Shown here in pieces: positions 1 through 7,505 of a stretch of DNA of 37,512 nt. Below the pieces are notes generated by a model. It saw only the letters and a program-made list of their open reading frames with translations. It was not told the origin of the DNA and did no database searches. The stretch is from JBECKX01 sp964468475. GTDB taxonomy: Bacteria; Zixibacteria; MSB-5A5; CAIYYT01. A program made the translations under genes and the position numbers. Position 1 is the first letter of the stretch. Every line of letters begins with the position of its first letter. The stretch covers positions 1-37,512 of the forward strand of contig CAYXUL010000026.1 in assembly GCA_964468475.1 (NCBI GenBank). The letters run 5' to 3'.

Positions 1-348
1 AACATCGGCAAAAACGAATGCCGCAAACGTCAGGCGAGCGGAATTGCCGCCCTCGGTTTGACCGTGATTCTTTCGGTAGCTTTTGTGCTGGGAAAGGTTG
101 AGTGGTACTGGTTCCTGGTGTTGCTGTTACCATCGTGGGGTGCGATGGAGGGAGCACTTCAGGTCAAGGAGAAGACCTGAGTTTTCCTCGCCGCGCGCGG
201 TCTGCGCAATATGGATGATGGCGACGAGAAAATCACTGACCCGGAGGAACTCAAGCAGATTCGTCGGAAGGCCATGAGCATTCACTGGAAATCGATTCTG
301 GTGGCAGTAGTATTTGCGGGTCTGATGGCGCTTATCGGGCGGCGGTGA
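1..348 (+). CDS. Small membrane protein, 5'-truncated, with in-frame TGA (candidate selenoprotein)
   Basis: The frame open from base 1 reads 59 codons, meets TGA at 178-180, then continues without a stop for 55 codons to TGA at 346-348. Both halves read as one protein. Before the TGA are two hydrophobic segments (about residues 13-31 and 34-52) ending QVKEKT; after it come VFLAARGLRNMDDGDEK, a charged stretch and a third hydrophobic segment (about 97-112). From memory, related small membrane proteins have Cys after KT, in a KTC-(5 residues)-ARG pattern, so the TGA sits where Cys is expected. A SECIS-like hairpin follows the TGA, so selenocysteine insertion is favoured over a nonsense mutation or sequencing error. 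The start lies outside the window. The function is unknown. If the TGA does stop translation, the product is a truncated two-helix peptide. Confidence 0.6.
178..224 (+). promoter_or_regulatory. Candidate bacterial SECIS element
   Basis: Starting at the in-frame TGA, an upper stem GCGC (195-198) pairs with GCGC (204-207) around the loop GGTCT (199-203). A lower stem TCGCC (188-192) pairs with GGCGA (220-224). The loop begins exactly 18 nt after the TGA. In E. coli fdhF, as I remember it, the SelB-binding loop GGUC also begins 18 nt after UGA and is followed by UGC, as here. No tRNA-Sec or selA/B/D gene lies in the window, so the role is inferred. Confidence 0.5.
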
Positions 349-397
349 TGTCGTATGGTAGTCGCAGCGCACGGGAATACACCTATTATCAGTGTAG

Positions 398-489
398 GGG
401 CGCCATATATGGCGCCCGTGTAAGAGAACTTTCGCTAGTATACCCAGTCCTTCGCAGTCTCGCCCGAGCGGACGCGATGTATCGCGTCC
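398..489. repeat. Two REP-like palindromes
   Basis: GGGCGCCATATATGGCGCCC at 398-417 is a perfect 20-nt palindrome. A 9-bp inverted repeat with a 2-nt loop (GGACGCGAT, GT, ATCGCGTCC) lies at 470-489. Both sit between the convergent small membrane protein gene and cydB. They may act as bidirectional terminators or be copies of a repetitive extragenic palindrome family. No protein-coding signal is seen in 349-514. Confidence 0.6.
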
Positions 490-514
490 CTGCACCAGTT
501 GAAGATATTTCCGA

Positions 515-1537
515 CTAGTAACTCGACGCGTCCAGCTTAACCTTGCCCCGGAAAATCCAGTAGATGCTGACTGTGTAGGAAAGCACCAGCGGCACACCGA
601 GCGCGGCGATTATCAGCATGATCTCGAGAGTCTTCTGGGAAGAGGCGGCGTTGTAGATAGTTAGAGACAACTCCGGGTTCGGCAATGAATAGATCATGTT
701 GGGGTAAATCCCGAGTCCGAACAATGCCAGCAGGAAAGCCATAGCGGCACACGAGGAGATAAATGCCCGGAAGTCACGGCCTTTGTAGGCCTCGCGCGGA
801 ATATTGGCGACGGCAAGCAGATTAAGCACCGGCAAAGCAAACAGCCACGGGTGGGTCTTGATCGAAGTCACCATGTGAGGTACAAACAGCAGGGTCACCA
901 TTGTAGTCATGAAATACATGATCACGAAGAAGATAATCGTGTTGCGAATCCAGTCGCGAATGCGGTTGTGAAGCTCACCTTCGGTCTTCATCACCAGGTA
1001 GATCGCACCGTGCATCATGAATAAGGCCACGGTCGTCACGCCCACCATCAATGCATACGGGTTTAGCAGCTCCAGAAACGTACCGACAAAATCGCGATGT
1101 TGATTCAGCGGAATCCCCCAGACGATATTTCCCAGCGCCACGCCGATCAACAGCGCCGAGATAATGCTGGCGACGCTGAAGGAGATGTCCCACATGTTCC
1201 GCCACCACTTCATCGGTTGCTTGCTGCGGAATTCGATCGCGACCGCGCGGAAGATCAATGCGAAGAGTAGAAACATAAAGGCGAGATAAAAACCTGAGAA
1301 GGCAGTGGCGTAAACCTCTGGAAAGGCAGCAAATAAGGCGCCACCGGCTGTAACCAGCCAGACTTCGTTGCCGTCCCACACCGGGCCGATAGCGTTGATG
1401 AAAATGCGGCGTTCTTCATCGCCTCTTACAAAGAGATGCAGCGCGCCTACTCCGAAGTCGAAGCCATCGAGAATGGCGTAACCGGTGAAAAGCACTCCGA
1501 TCAGGATGAACCAGATTGTATTGAGATCGAAGCTCAC
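515..1537 (-). CDS. cydB: Cytochrome bd ubiquinol oxidase subunit II
   Basis: The 340-residue integral membrane protein matches CydB, the partner of CydA in the cytochrome bd quinol:oxygen oxidoreductase of the inner membrane. The N-terminus carries the family pattern, with GYAILDGFDFGVGALH (about 19-34) and the IGPVWDGNEVWLVTAGGALF region (about 50-69), and hydrophobic helices continue to the end. Length is slightly below the E. coli protein (about 379). The start is GTG at 1537-1535, overlapping the cydA stop by 4 nt (GTGA), so translation is probably coupled. It lies downstream of cydA in one transcript. No cydX-like small ORF was recognised after it. Confidence 0.95.
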   Translation of the reverse strand: MSFDLNTIWFILIGVLFTGYAILDGFDFGVGALHLFVRGDEERRIFINAIGPVWDGNEVWLVTAGGALFAAFPEVYATAFSGFYLAFMFLLFALIFRAVAIEFRSKQPMKWWRNMWDISFSVASIISALLIGVALGNIVWGIPLNQHRDFVGTFLELLNPYALMVGVTTVALFMMHGAIYLVMKTEGELHNRIRDWIRNTIIFFVIMYFMTTMVTLLFVPHMVTSIKTHPWLFALPVLNLLAVANIPREAYKGRDFRAFISSCAAMAFLLALFGLGIYPNMIYSLPNPELSLTIYNAASSQKTLEIMLIIAALGVPLVLSYTVSIYWIFRGKVKLDASSY

Positions 1538-2895
1538 GCGTCCGCCCTCCCGCGTGTTGTCGGCTCAGCGAGATCTTCCTCGGCGGGGCCATGCTGAATT
1601 TTTTCATTCAACAGATAGAGGAACAGCACCAGCAGCAACAGATAGATGATGCTGAACAAAATGATGGAGGTCCAGACATCACCTTTGGTGACTGAAGTCG
1701 AGAGCGCATCCTTGGTGCGCAGCAGGTTGTAGACGATGAATGGTTGTCGCCCGACCTCCGCCGATATCCAGCCAAGTTGATTGGCTGCCTGAGGCAGCAG
1801 CACCGACGGCACCAGCAACCAGAGCAGCCAGCGTTTCCTGAAGAGTGTGCCGCGCCACCAGAAGAACAGCGCACCCCATGACAATACAATCAGAATCATC
1901 CCGATTGCCACCATTGCGTGGTAGGATTGAAACACGGCATTAACCGGTGGACGATCTTCCGGCGGAAAAGCATTCAGGCCGGTAACGGGAGCAGAAGGAT
2001 CGCCATGAATCAAGAAACTCAGCAATCCGGGTATTTGGGGCCCGAATATGACCTTCTCTCCTGCCTCATCCACCCAGCCGAAGAGGTACATCCCCGCAGG
2101 TGCGCTCTTGTCAAAATGCGCCTCAAAAGCGGCCATCTTGGCGGGCTGATACTTTGCTACTTCGACAGCGCTTGAATGCCCGGATACAAGTTGAAGTATT
2201 GAGGCCGTCGCTGCAACGATCAGGCCGACCTTGATTGAAGCCTTTGCGAAATCGCTATATTTGTTCTTGAGCAGATACCATGCCGCCACCGAGAGCACGA
2301 AGAACGCTCCTGCCTGCCAGCAACCCATGTAGACATGCCAGATGCGGTCGACGCTGGAGGGATTGAAGACCATCTTCCAGAAATCGGTGATCTCGGCGCG
2401 GCTGCCGAGAGCTGAAGTGACTACATGATATCCCGCCGGAGTTTGCTGCCAGGAGTTGGCGACAACAATCCAGATCGCGCTGAAATGGGCGCCGAGGCAG
2501 ACCATCACGGTGGCGAAGAAGTGAGTCTTTTTGCTGACCTTGTTCCAGCCGAAGATCAGGATCGCGAGGAATCCCGATTCGAGAAAGAAGGCGAAGATAC
2601 CCTCTGCGGCCAGGGCGCTACCGAATACATCACCCACAAAGCGCGAATAGACTGACCAGTTGGTGCCGAACTGGAACTCCATCACAATCCCCGTCGCGAC
2701 ACCGAGAGCGAAGATGAGCCCGAATATCTTGACCCAGAAGTGGGTCAGTTGGCGGTAGAGGGTATTGCCGGTGCGGATATAGTTGCCTTCCATGATCACC
2801 AGCAGCAACCCGAGGCCGACGCTCAGTGTTGGGAAGATATAATGGAAGCCGACTGTAAAGCCAAACTGGAGCCGCGACAGAGTGAGCAAGTCCAT
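1534..2895 (-). CDS. cydA: Cytochrome bd ubiquinol oxidase subunit I
   Basis: The 453-residue CydA is the haem-bearing, quinol-oxidising subunit of the high-oxygen-affinity bd oxidase. The haem ligand counterparts are visible: His18 (VGFHYIF), His187 (IWHVYMGCW) and the Met in YHAMVAIG (about residue 325). The proton-path glutamates appear as Glu98 and Glu106 (AAEGIFAFFLES). The signature GRQP is in GWISAEVGRQPF. Length and the compact loop before helix 6 fit the short-Q-loop class rather than the 522-residue E. coli type. ATG at 2895 gives the usual MDLLTLSRLQFGF start, although no Shine-Dalgarno sequence precedes it. It forms an operon with cydB. Confidence 0.95.
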   Translation of the reverse strand: MDLLTLSRLQFGFTVGFHYIFPTLSVGLGLLLVIMEGNYIRTGNTLYRQLTHFWVKIFGLIFALGVATGIVMEFQFGTNWSVYSRFVGDVFGSALAAEGIFAFFLESGFLAILIFGWNKVSKKTHFFATVMVCLGAHFSAIWIVVANSWQQTPAGYHVVTSALGSRAEITDFWKMVFNPSSVDRIWHVYMGCWQAGAFFVLSVAAWYLLKNKYSDFAKASIKVGLIVAATASILQLVSGHSSAVEVAKYQPAKMAAFEAHFDKSAPAGMYLFGWVDEAGEKVIFGPQIPGLLSFLIHGDPSAPVTGLNAFPPEDRPPVNAVFQSYHAMVAIGMILIVLSWGALFFWWRGTLFRKRWLLWLLVPSVLLPQAANQLGWISAEVGRQPFIVYNLLRTKDALSTSVTKGDVWTSIILFSIIYLLLLVLFLYLLNEKIQHGPAEEDLAEPTTRGRADA

Positions 2896-2902
2896 GATGT
2901 AA

Positions 2903-2946
2903 ACAATACGAAGCCATGAAGTGTGAGCAAGAGAATTTTTTCACAA
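2903..2946 (-). promoter_or_regulatory. Candidate cydAB promoter with Rex-like operator
   Basis: On the minus strand, TTGTGAAAAAATTCTCTT (2946-2929) resembles the Rex operator TTGTGAA-N4-TTCACAA, with a perfect left half and a weaker right half. Rex is a known NADH-sensing repressor of cydAB in several bacteria. A possible -35 (TTGCTC, 2930-2925) and -10 (TATTGT, 2908-2903), 16 nt apart, overlap its edge. The -10 ends only 7 nt before the ATG, so the mRNA could be nearly leaderless, matching the absent Shine-Dalgarno. No rex gene is in the window. Confidence 0.3.
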
Positions 2947-2997
2947 GGGTGGGTGCGGCTGACTTGAAAAACGGCACCCGCTGGACACATTTCGATT

Positions 2998-3021
2998 CCG
3001 CCCCGATCTGTGTCGGGGCGG
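2998..3021. terminator. GC-rich hairpin between the SRPBCC gene and cydA
   Basis: A 9-bp perfect inverted repeat (CCGCCCCGA at 2998-3006, TCGGGGCGG at 3013-3021) with a 6-nt loop lies just past the stop of the SRPBCC gene on the minus strand. There is no strong T-run, so it is either a weak or factor-assisted terminator or another REP-like palindrome. Confidence 0.4.
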
Positions 3022-3049
3022 CCACACGATTGACCGGTACCATGGGAAG

Positions 3050-3502
3050 CTAACGAAATTGATTGGCTATGACTCGTGATCGATAGGAGAAGATTTTCTC
3101 GAGGTCGCGCCTGACTTTCAATGCATGGACCAATTGTCCCAAAACACCTAACGGAAGCGAATATTCGATGTCATCGATCAGCAGTGTGCCCGCGTCAATC
3201 TCCCTAAAAGTGTGAGTATGACGCCAGAACGAGTAGGGCCCCTTGAGCTGCTCATCCACGAATTCGTGTGGCGGGTTGTAGTGTGTTATCAGTGTCGTCC
3301 ACCGCAGCGGTATCCCCGCGACCCGGATCTTGTAATCTATTTGCGTACCGGCTCTCATTTCGACTGGCGACGGAGTCAGGATTTCAAAACCCAATTGCGG
3401 CGGTGTGATCCTGGCCAGGTTTTCCGGCCTTTCGAAGAAAGCGAAGACCTCCCTGATTGGCAAGTTCACTTGCATTTCTCTGTGGAGATGATATCGTTTC
3501 AC
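3050..3502 (-). CDS. SRPBCC (START-like) family protein
   Basis: The 150-residue protein has the SRPBCC/polyketide-cyclase pattern. An N-terminal strand and helix read VNLPIREVFAFFERPENLARITPPQLGF in short segments (about 12-39), followed by the basic-aromatic HTHTF motif (about 94-98) and a terminal amphipathic helix with paired Arg residues. These folds form a hydrophobic cavity for small ligands; the ligand here is unknown. Members annotated as cell-division-inhibitor-like or ligand-binding SRPBCC are often found beside photolyase genes. It starts 10 nt after the photolyase stop, so the two are probably co-transcribed. Confidence 0.8.
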   Translation of the reverse strand: MKRYHLHREMQVNLPIREVFAFFERPENLARITPPQLGFEILTPSPVEMRAGTQIDYKIRVAGIPLRWTTLITHYNPPHEFVDEQLKGPYSFWRHTHTFREIDAGTLLIDDIEYSLPLGVLGQLVHALKVRRDLEKIFSYRSRVIANQFR

Positions 3503-3512
3503 GATTCAGCTT

Positions 3513-4877
3513 TCACCACCCCTCAGAATGCTTGCGAATGTAGCGTTCGACATCAAACTTACGTCTGCACCCCGAGTAGCTCATATAGCGTACCGTGCCG
3601 AAGATCTCCCGCTCTTTCCACGGGCGGTCATGCACGGCACCGATGCTCCAGGCAATTCCCGCATACCCATTGGGGTCGCGACCATCAAGTTCGTAGCGAT
3701 CGTTCAGGTGGATTGCCGTCTCCAGGGCATCTTCAGGCGATACGCTCCATTCCAGGATCTTCTTTGCCCAGTACATTCGCATATAGCCGTGCATCTTGCC
3801 CTCTTTGACCATCTGTAGTTGGGCAGCGTTCCAGAGGGGATCATGAGTTTCGCCATATTCAAATTCTGCGCGAGTGTAGATGTATTCACGTGTGTCGTTT
3901 CGACGTTTGTTGAGGGTTCTCTGCGCCCAATCTGGGAAGCCTTTGAAGTTGTCGTAGTTGGCGTTGTAAAAACAGAAATTGTCCGACAATTCCCTCCGTA
4001 CTAGTAGCTCTTCAATAAACGCGTCCTCATCGTAGCTTCGGCCATCAAGTCGGTTTATCTCCCAGGCAACCCGCTGTGGTGAGATCTGCCCGAAGTGAAG
4101 ATAAGGCGATAGATCAGATTGAGCTTCGGCGTTCGGATCATTGCGATGCCTGTCATAGTTGTCGAGTCGTCCGTCAATGAACTTACGAAGCATACGTAAT
4201 GCCGCTTTCTCACCCGGTTCGAAATGTGCTACCGGTTTGGCGCCGGTATCGATCTTGAGCGAATTGCGTGCATTATCCCAATCGATGGGTGTGATCACTC
4301 CTGGCCAACCAAATGGATGTTTCTTTACCGTGGGAATCTCGGTAAGAAACTCGGGCAACAGCTTATGTATTTTCGGTCTGATGGTACGAGCAGCGTACTC
4401 CTGTTTGTCGGATGCAACCCAGCAGGGGATGACATTGTGCGTGTCAACTTCTATGAGTGGGCAGGGTAGTACCTTTGAAGCTTGATCTTTCCAACGACGG
4501 TTGATTCTAAGAGGGGAGAAGTCGCAAATAACGGCTGCGACTTTGTGTCTCTTTGCGAATTCTGTCAGCGCTTTGGAAGGATCGCCGAGCAGGAGGTGGA
4601 AGGCAATGCTCTTGCGCCTGCACTCTGTTTCAACCTGCGCAAGCCCCGTGAGCATGAAGTCATATTGCCGCAGCGTTGCACCGAGGAACTGCGGAACCAC
4701 ACAGAAAACCACTGCGAGTGCTTGTTTACGCTGTAAGGCCAGCTGCTGAGCGTGATACAGTGCCCAGTTGTCGTGCAAGCGCTGATCGCGGCTCATCCAA
4801 TAGATGACAGGACCATCGCCGAACTGCAAATCATTGAGCGCAAGGCATCTTCTCTTGTCTATGGCAGGACTACTCAT
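3513..4877 (-). CDS. phr: Class II CPD deoxyribodipyrimidine photolyase
   Basis: The 454-residue protein fits class II photolyases, which use FADH- and blue light to split cyclobutane pyrimidine dimers in DNA. Diagnostic pieces include YWMSRDQRLHDNWAL near residue 27, the EELLVRRELSDNFCFY segment (about 290) and the C-terminal HGYMRMYWAKKILEW with LNDRYELDGRDPNGYAGIAW, which line the FAD pocket. Length is normal for the class. ATG at 4877 is preceded by TTGAGG about 4 nt upstream. It heads a two-gene unit with the SRPBCC protein, suggesting a light or UV response module. No operator was recognised. Confidence 0.93.
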   Translation of the reverse strand: MSSPAIDKRRCLALNDLQFGDGPVIYWMSRDQRLHDNWALYHAQQLALQRKQALAVVFCVVPQFLGATLRQYDFMLTGLAQVETECRRKSIAFHLLLGDPSKALTEFAKRHKVAAVICDFSPLRINRRWKDQASKVLPCPLIEVDTHNVIPCWVASDKQEYAARTIRPKIHKLLPEFLTEIPTVKKHPFGWPGVITPIDWDNARNSLKIDTGAKPVAHFEPGEKAALRMLRKFIDGRLDNYDRHRNDPNAEAQSDLSPYLHFGQISPQRVAWEINRLDGRSYDEDAFIEELLVRRELSDNFCFYNANYDNFKGFPDWAQRTLNKRRNDTREYIYTRAEFEYGETHDPLWNAAQLQMVKEGKMHGYMRMYWAKKILEWSVSPEDALETAIHLNDRYELDGRDPNGYAGIAWSIGAVHDRPWKEREIFGTVRYMSYSGCRRKFDVERYIRKHSEGW

Positions 4878-4961
4878 ATCCTCAACGGAAGAATCAGGTA
4901 AATCAATCTCAAAAGATTACGTAGAACAGATAAATCTCTTTTGATGATTCGAAGGTTATAG

Positions 4962-5183
4962 ATGAGCGACAACTGCTGCTATAGTTTCCTGGATTTGTTT
5001 CGCGCTGCGCACGGACGTGACTGGCGCGAGGAAGAGCGGGAGCGCTTCAACAATCTTCCCCAGGGGGAAAAGAACAAAGTAGTCCGCGAACTGGTCAGCA
5101 AAACTGGCGGGCAATGGGCTTGCGAAGACCGCACCTGGACCGATGGTAAGGTGTATACGGCGTTTTGGAAAGTAGAGGCATGA
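4962..5183 (+). CDS. Small conserved-looking hypothetical protein
   Basis: This ORF encodes 73 residues, highly charged and soluble, with segments FLDLFRAAHGRDWREEERERF (split about 9-29) and a C-terminal TDGKVYTAFW. It starts at ATG 4962 with GAAGG six nt upstream, and ends 18 nt before the convergent cupin gene. I recall similar short unnamed proteins but no function. Antisense reading frames over the same bases lack a ribosome site and family resemblance. It is probably a real monocistronic gene divergent from the photolyase. Confidence 0.6.
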   Translation: MSDNCCYSFLDLFRAAHGRDWREEERERFNNLPQGEKNKVVRELVSKTGGQWACEDRTWTDGKVYTAFWKVEA

Positions 5184-5201
5184 GCCGGAACGATCGAGCA
5201 T

Positions 5202-5549
5202 TTACTCCAGTACTTTTGTAACCAGGTAGATATACCGTAAATGGCTCTCTCCTTGATTGTGTACATTATGACGAGTTCGCGGTGGAATATAGACCAGTTT
5301 GCCGTTTGAAATTTCAATGCTCTCGCCGAGATCGGGAAAATCGGCCACACCGTTTCCTTGCAGTATAATCAGCACTTCCTCGCAGCTCTCAGTTGAGTGT
5401 TCCCCACAGCTTTGACCGGGCTGCAATGTCACCAGGCCGGAGTGGAATTTGTGGGTATTCTCCTCGTTCAGGAGGGAAGTATAGGATTCCTGCGAACTCA
5501 GCTCAATTACGAAAGGGTGGTGCGAGCGAGTCAGATCCTCAGCACACAT
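5202..5549 (-). CDS. Cupin-domain protein
   Basis: The 115-residue protein is a single conserved beta-barrel cupin. Motif 1 is represented by GEHSTESCEEVLIILQGNG (about 49-67) and motif 2 by PPRTRHNVHN (about 92-101). Motif 1 has only one of the two usual HxH histidines, so metal binding may be altered or lost; Glu and the motif 2 His remain. Such small cupins are often sugar-binding, dioxygenase-like or regulatory, and the substrate cannot be assigned. It starts 18 nt after purA and is likely the last gene of that transcript. Confidence 0.8.
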   Translation of the reverse strand: MCAEDLTRSHHPFVIELSSQESYTSLLNEENTHKFHSGLVTLQPGQSCGEHSTESCEEVLIILQGNGVADFPDLGESIEISNGKLVYIPPRTRHNVHNQGESHLRYIYLVTKVLE

Positions 5550-5567
5550 TATTGGTTCGCCTCGACA

Positions 5568-6842
5568 TCAAAGAAATATCGTCTCATCCCGCTCGGCGCC
5601 GGTGGAAACGAGCGCCACCTTCGCGCCGACGAAATCCTCGATCTTCTTGAGATAGGCGCGGGCGTTGTCGTCGAGTGCATCCGCTGACTTAGCATTCGCA
5701 ATCGGCTTCTTCCAGCCCGGCAGAGTGTCGTATACCGGCTTGATCTGACTGAAATGCACGATAGCCTGCGGGGGCGTGTCGTAAGTCTTACCGCAAAATT
5801 CATAGCCGACGCAGACCTTGATTTCATCCATTTCATCGAGGACATCCATTTTCATCAGCGCAATGTTATCGACTCCGTTGATGCGTACCGAATACTTCAA
5901 CAATACCAGATCAAGCCAGCCGCAGCGGCGCGGGCGACCGGTCGAAGTGCCATACTCGTTACCGCGGTCGCGGATTGCATTTCCCAGGGAATTGTGCAAT
6001 TCGGTGGGAAAGGGGCCGGAGCCGACACGAGTCTGGTAGGCCTTGACAATGCCGGTCAGCGTGCCGAGATGTTTACAGCTAATCCCCAAACCGGAAAGAA
6101 TTCCCCCTATTGTGCAATTCGATGAGGTCACATGCGGATAGGTGCCAAAATCGAGATCGAGCAGTGTCCCCTGCGCGCCTTCGAAGAGAATGCGTTTCTT
6201 CCTGCTGATTGCCTCATCGAGATACTCGGACACATCGCAGATCAGCTCGCGCATTTCGTCCCGCTTGGCTATCAGAGTCTCAAAAGTCAGATCGACGGTG
6301 GGGCGCTTATCTTCCGGGAGCTTCTCAAAGAAATGCTTCTTGATTTCGAAATTCTCCTCAATTTTCTGCCGCAAAACACGGTCATCGAAGATATCCGCGA
6401 ATTGGATACCGCAACGGCCAATCTTGTCGTTGTAGGCAGGGCCGATTCCACGTCGAGTGGTTCCCAAAGAAGCACTGCCGCGAGCTTCCTCCTGAATTTC
6501 GTCGATGATTTTGTGGTAGGGCATCACCAGATGAGCCCTCCCGGAGACGAGGATGCGTTTCTCAGTCCTGACGCCGCGTTCCTCCAGCGCCCGGATCTCT
6601 TTGAGGAGTTGAAATGGGTCTAAGGCAACCCCATTGCCGATCACACAGACAGTGTGCGGATGGAGAATCCCCGAAGGCACCAGATGCAGCTTGAATACGT
6701 CGTCTCCAACTTTGACCGTGTGCCCGGCGTTGGCGCCACCCTGACAGCGGGCGATAATATCGGCGTCACGTGAAAAGAGATCGACGATTTTCCCTTTGCC
6801 TTCGTCACCCCATTGCAGACCCAAAACGACCCTGTTAGCCAT
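5568..6842 (-). CDS. purA: Adenylosuccinate synthetase
   Basis: The 424-residue PurA converts IMP, GTP and aspartate to adenylosuccinate, the first committed step to AMP in the cytoplasm. Family signatures are clear: LQWGDEGKGKIVD (about 9-21) with the catalytic Asp, GGANAGHTV with the catalytic His, GTTRRGIGPAY (about 128-138) for IMP binding, and EGAQGTLLDLDFGTYP (about 222-237). Length matches the family. ATG at 6842 has AGGAG about 9 nt upstream. It lies after engB in the quality-control gene string. Confidence 0.97.
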   Translation of the reverse strand: MANRVVLGLQWGDEGKGKIVDLFSRDADIIARCQGGANAGHTVKVGDDVFKLHLVPSGILHPHTVCVIGNGVALDPFQLLKEIRALEERGVRTEKRILVSGRAHLVMPYHKIIDEIQEEARGSASLGTTRRGIGPAYNDKIGRCGIQFADIFDDRVLRQKIEENFEIKKHFFEKLPEDKRPTVDLTFETLIAKRDEMRELICDVSEYLDEAISRKKRILFEGAQGTLLDLDFGTYPHVTSSNCTIGGILSGLGISCKHLGTLTGIVKAYQTRVGSGPFPTELHNSLGNAIRDRGNEYGTSTGRPRRCGWLDLVLLKYSVRINGVDNIALMKMDVLDEMDEIKVCVGYEFCGKTYDTPPQAIVHFSQIKPVYDTLPGWKKPIANAKSADALDDNARAYLKKIEDFVGAKVALVSTGAERDETIFL

Positions 6843-6877
6843 TGATCTATCTCCTGGTTACTCCCATTAATTTCGAT

Positions 6878-7459
6878 TTACGTGATGATGTCACTGATCC
6901 AATTTAGGATTCGTTTCTTGCCCTCCGGCATCTCGGTCGAGAACAGCACCACCTGTCCTACCTCGAGTCCGAGCTGTCGTTTCAACTTTTCCGCTGCCTG
7001 ACCTCTCTTAGATGAAGAAATCTTGTCGGCTTTGGTCAGGACATAAAGATGATGCTCCACCATAGGCGCGGTCCACTCGTGTAGCTGTCGATCAAGCAGA
7101 GTCGGATCATGGCGGCTGTCAATCAGATGCACCAAGCCTATTAGCGACTCAGATCTTTCGAAATACAAGTCCAGCAATTCCCCCCAGCGTTTCCGCTCAG
7201 CGCCGCCGACTTTGGCGTAGCCATAGCCGGGCAAGTCAACCAGATAGAGGCCTTGATCAACTCGGAAGTAGTTGATTGAACGCGTCTTTCCCGGTGTCTG
7301 CGAGACTTTGGCCAGGTTCTTTCGGCCGAATAGTTTGTTGAGCAGGGAGGATTTGCCGACGTTAGAGCGTCCGGCGAATGCAATTTGAGCAGGGCCTGCC
7401 AAGATTAACTGATCCGGCAGATAGGCAGTCTTTTCCAAAGTCACCTGCTTGAGGTTCAA
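6878..7459 (-). CDS. engB: Ribosome biogenesis GTPase EngB/YsxC/YihA
   Basis: This TRAFAC-class GTPase acts in assembly of the large ribosomal subunit. G1 is GRSNVGKSS, the G2 region is TPGKTRSINYF, G3 is DLPGYGYAKVGG and G4 is TKAD. I chose the TTG at 7459 (193 residues) because MNLKQVTLEKTAYLPDQ aligns with the usual short EngB N-terminus and GAGAG lies 7 nt upstream. A longer frame from a TTG at 7522 would add 21 basic residues and overlap the end of lon by 17 nt. It follows lon directly, probably in the same transcript. Confidence 0.93.
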   Translation of the reverse strand: MNLKQVTLEKTAYLPDQLILAGPAQIAFAGRSNVGKSSLLNKLFGRKNLAKVSQTPGKTRSINYFRVDQGLYLVDLPGYGYAKVGGAERKRWGELLDLYFERSESLIGLVHLIDSRHDPTLLDRQLHEWTAPMVEHHLYVLTKADKISSSKRGQAAEKLKRQLGLEVGQVVLFSTEMPEGKKRILNWISDIIT

Positions 7460-7505
7460 ATTCGCGCTCTCTTCAATTTTCCACCGGTGTTTGAAGGTAG
7501 GGCGT

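Noticed and set aside
83..277. Plus-strand ORF of 64 codons
   Set aside because: It is out of frame with the membrane-protein reading described at 1-348, and its Trp/Arg/Cys-rich product looks like a shadow.
127..597. Minus-strand 156-codon ORF
   Set aside because: It spans the palindromes and the cydB end, with no family resemblance or ribosome site.
4979..5350. Minus-strand 123-codon ORF
   Set aside because: It overlaps both the cupin and the small plus-strand gene; its composition is typical of an antisense shadow.
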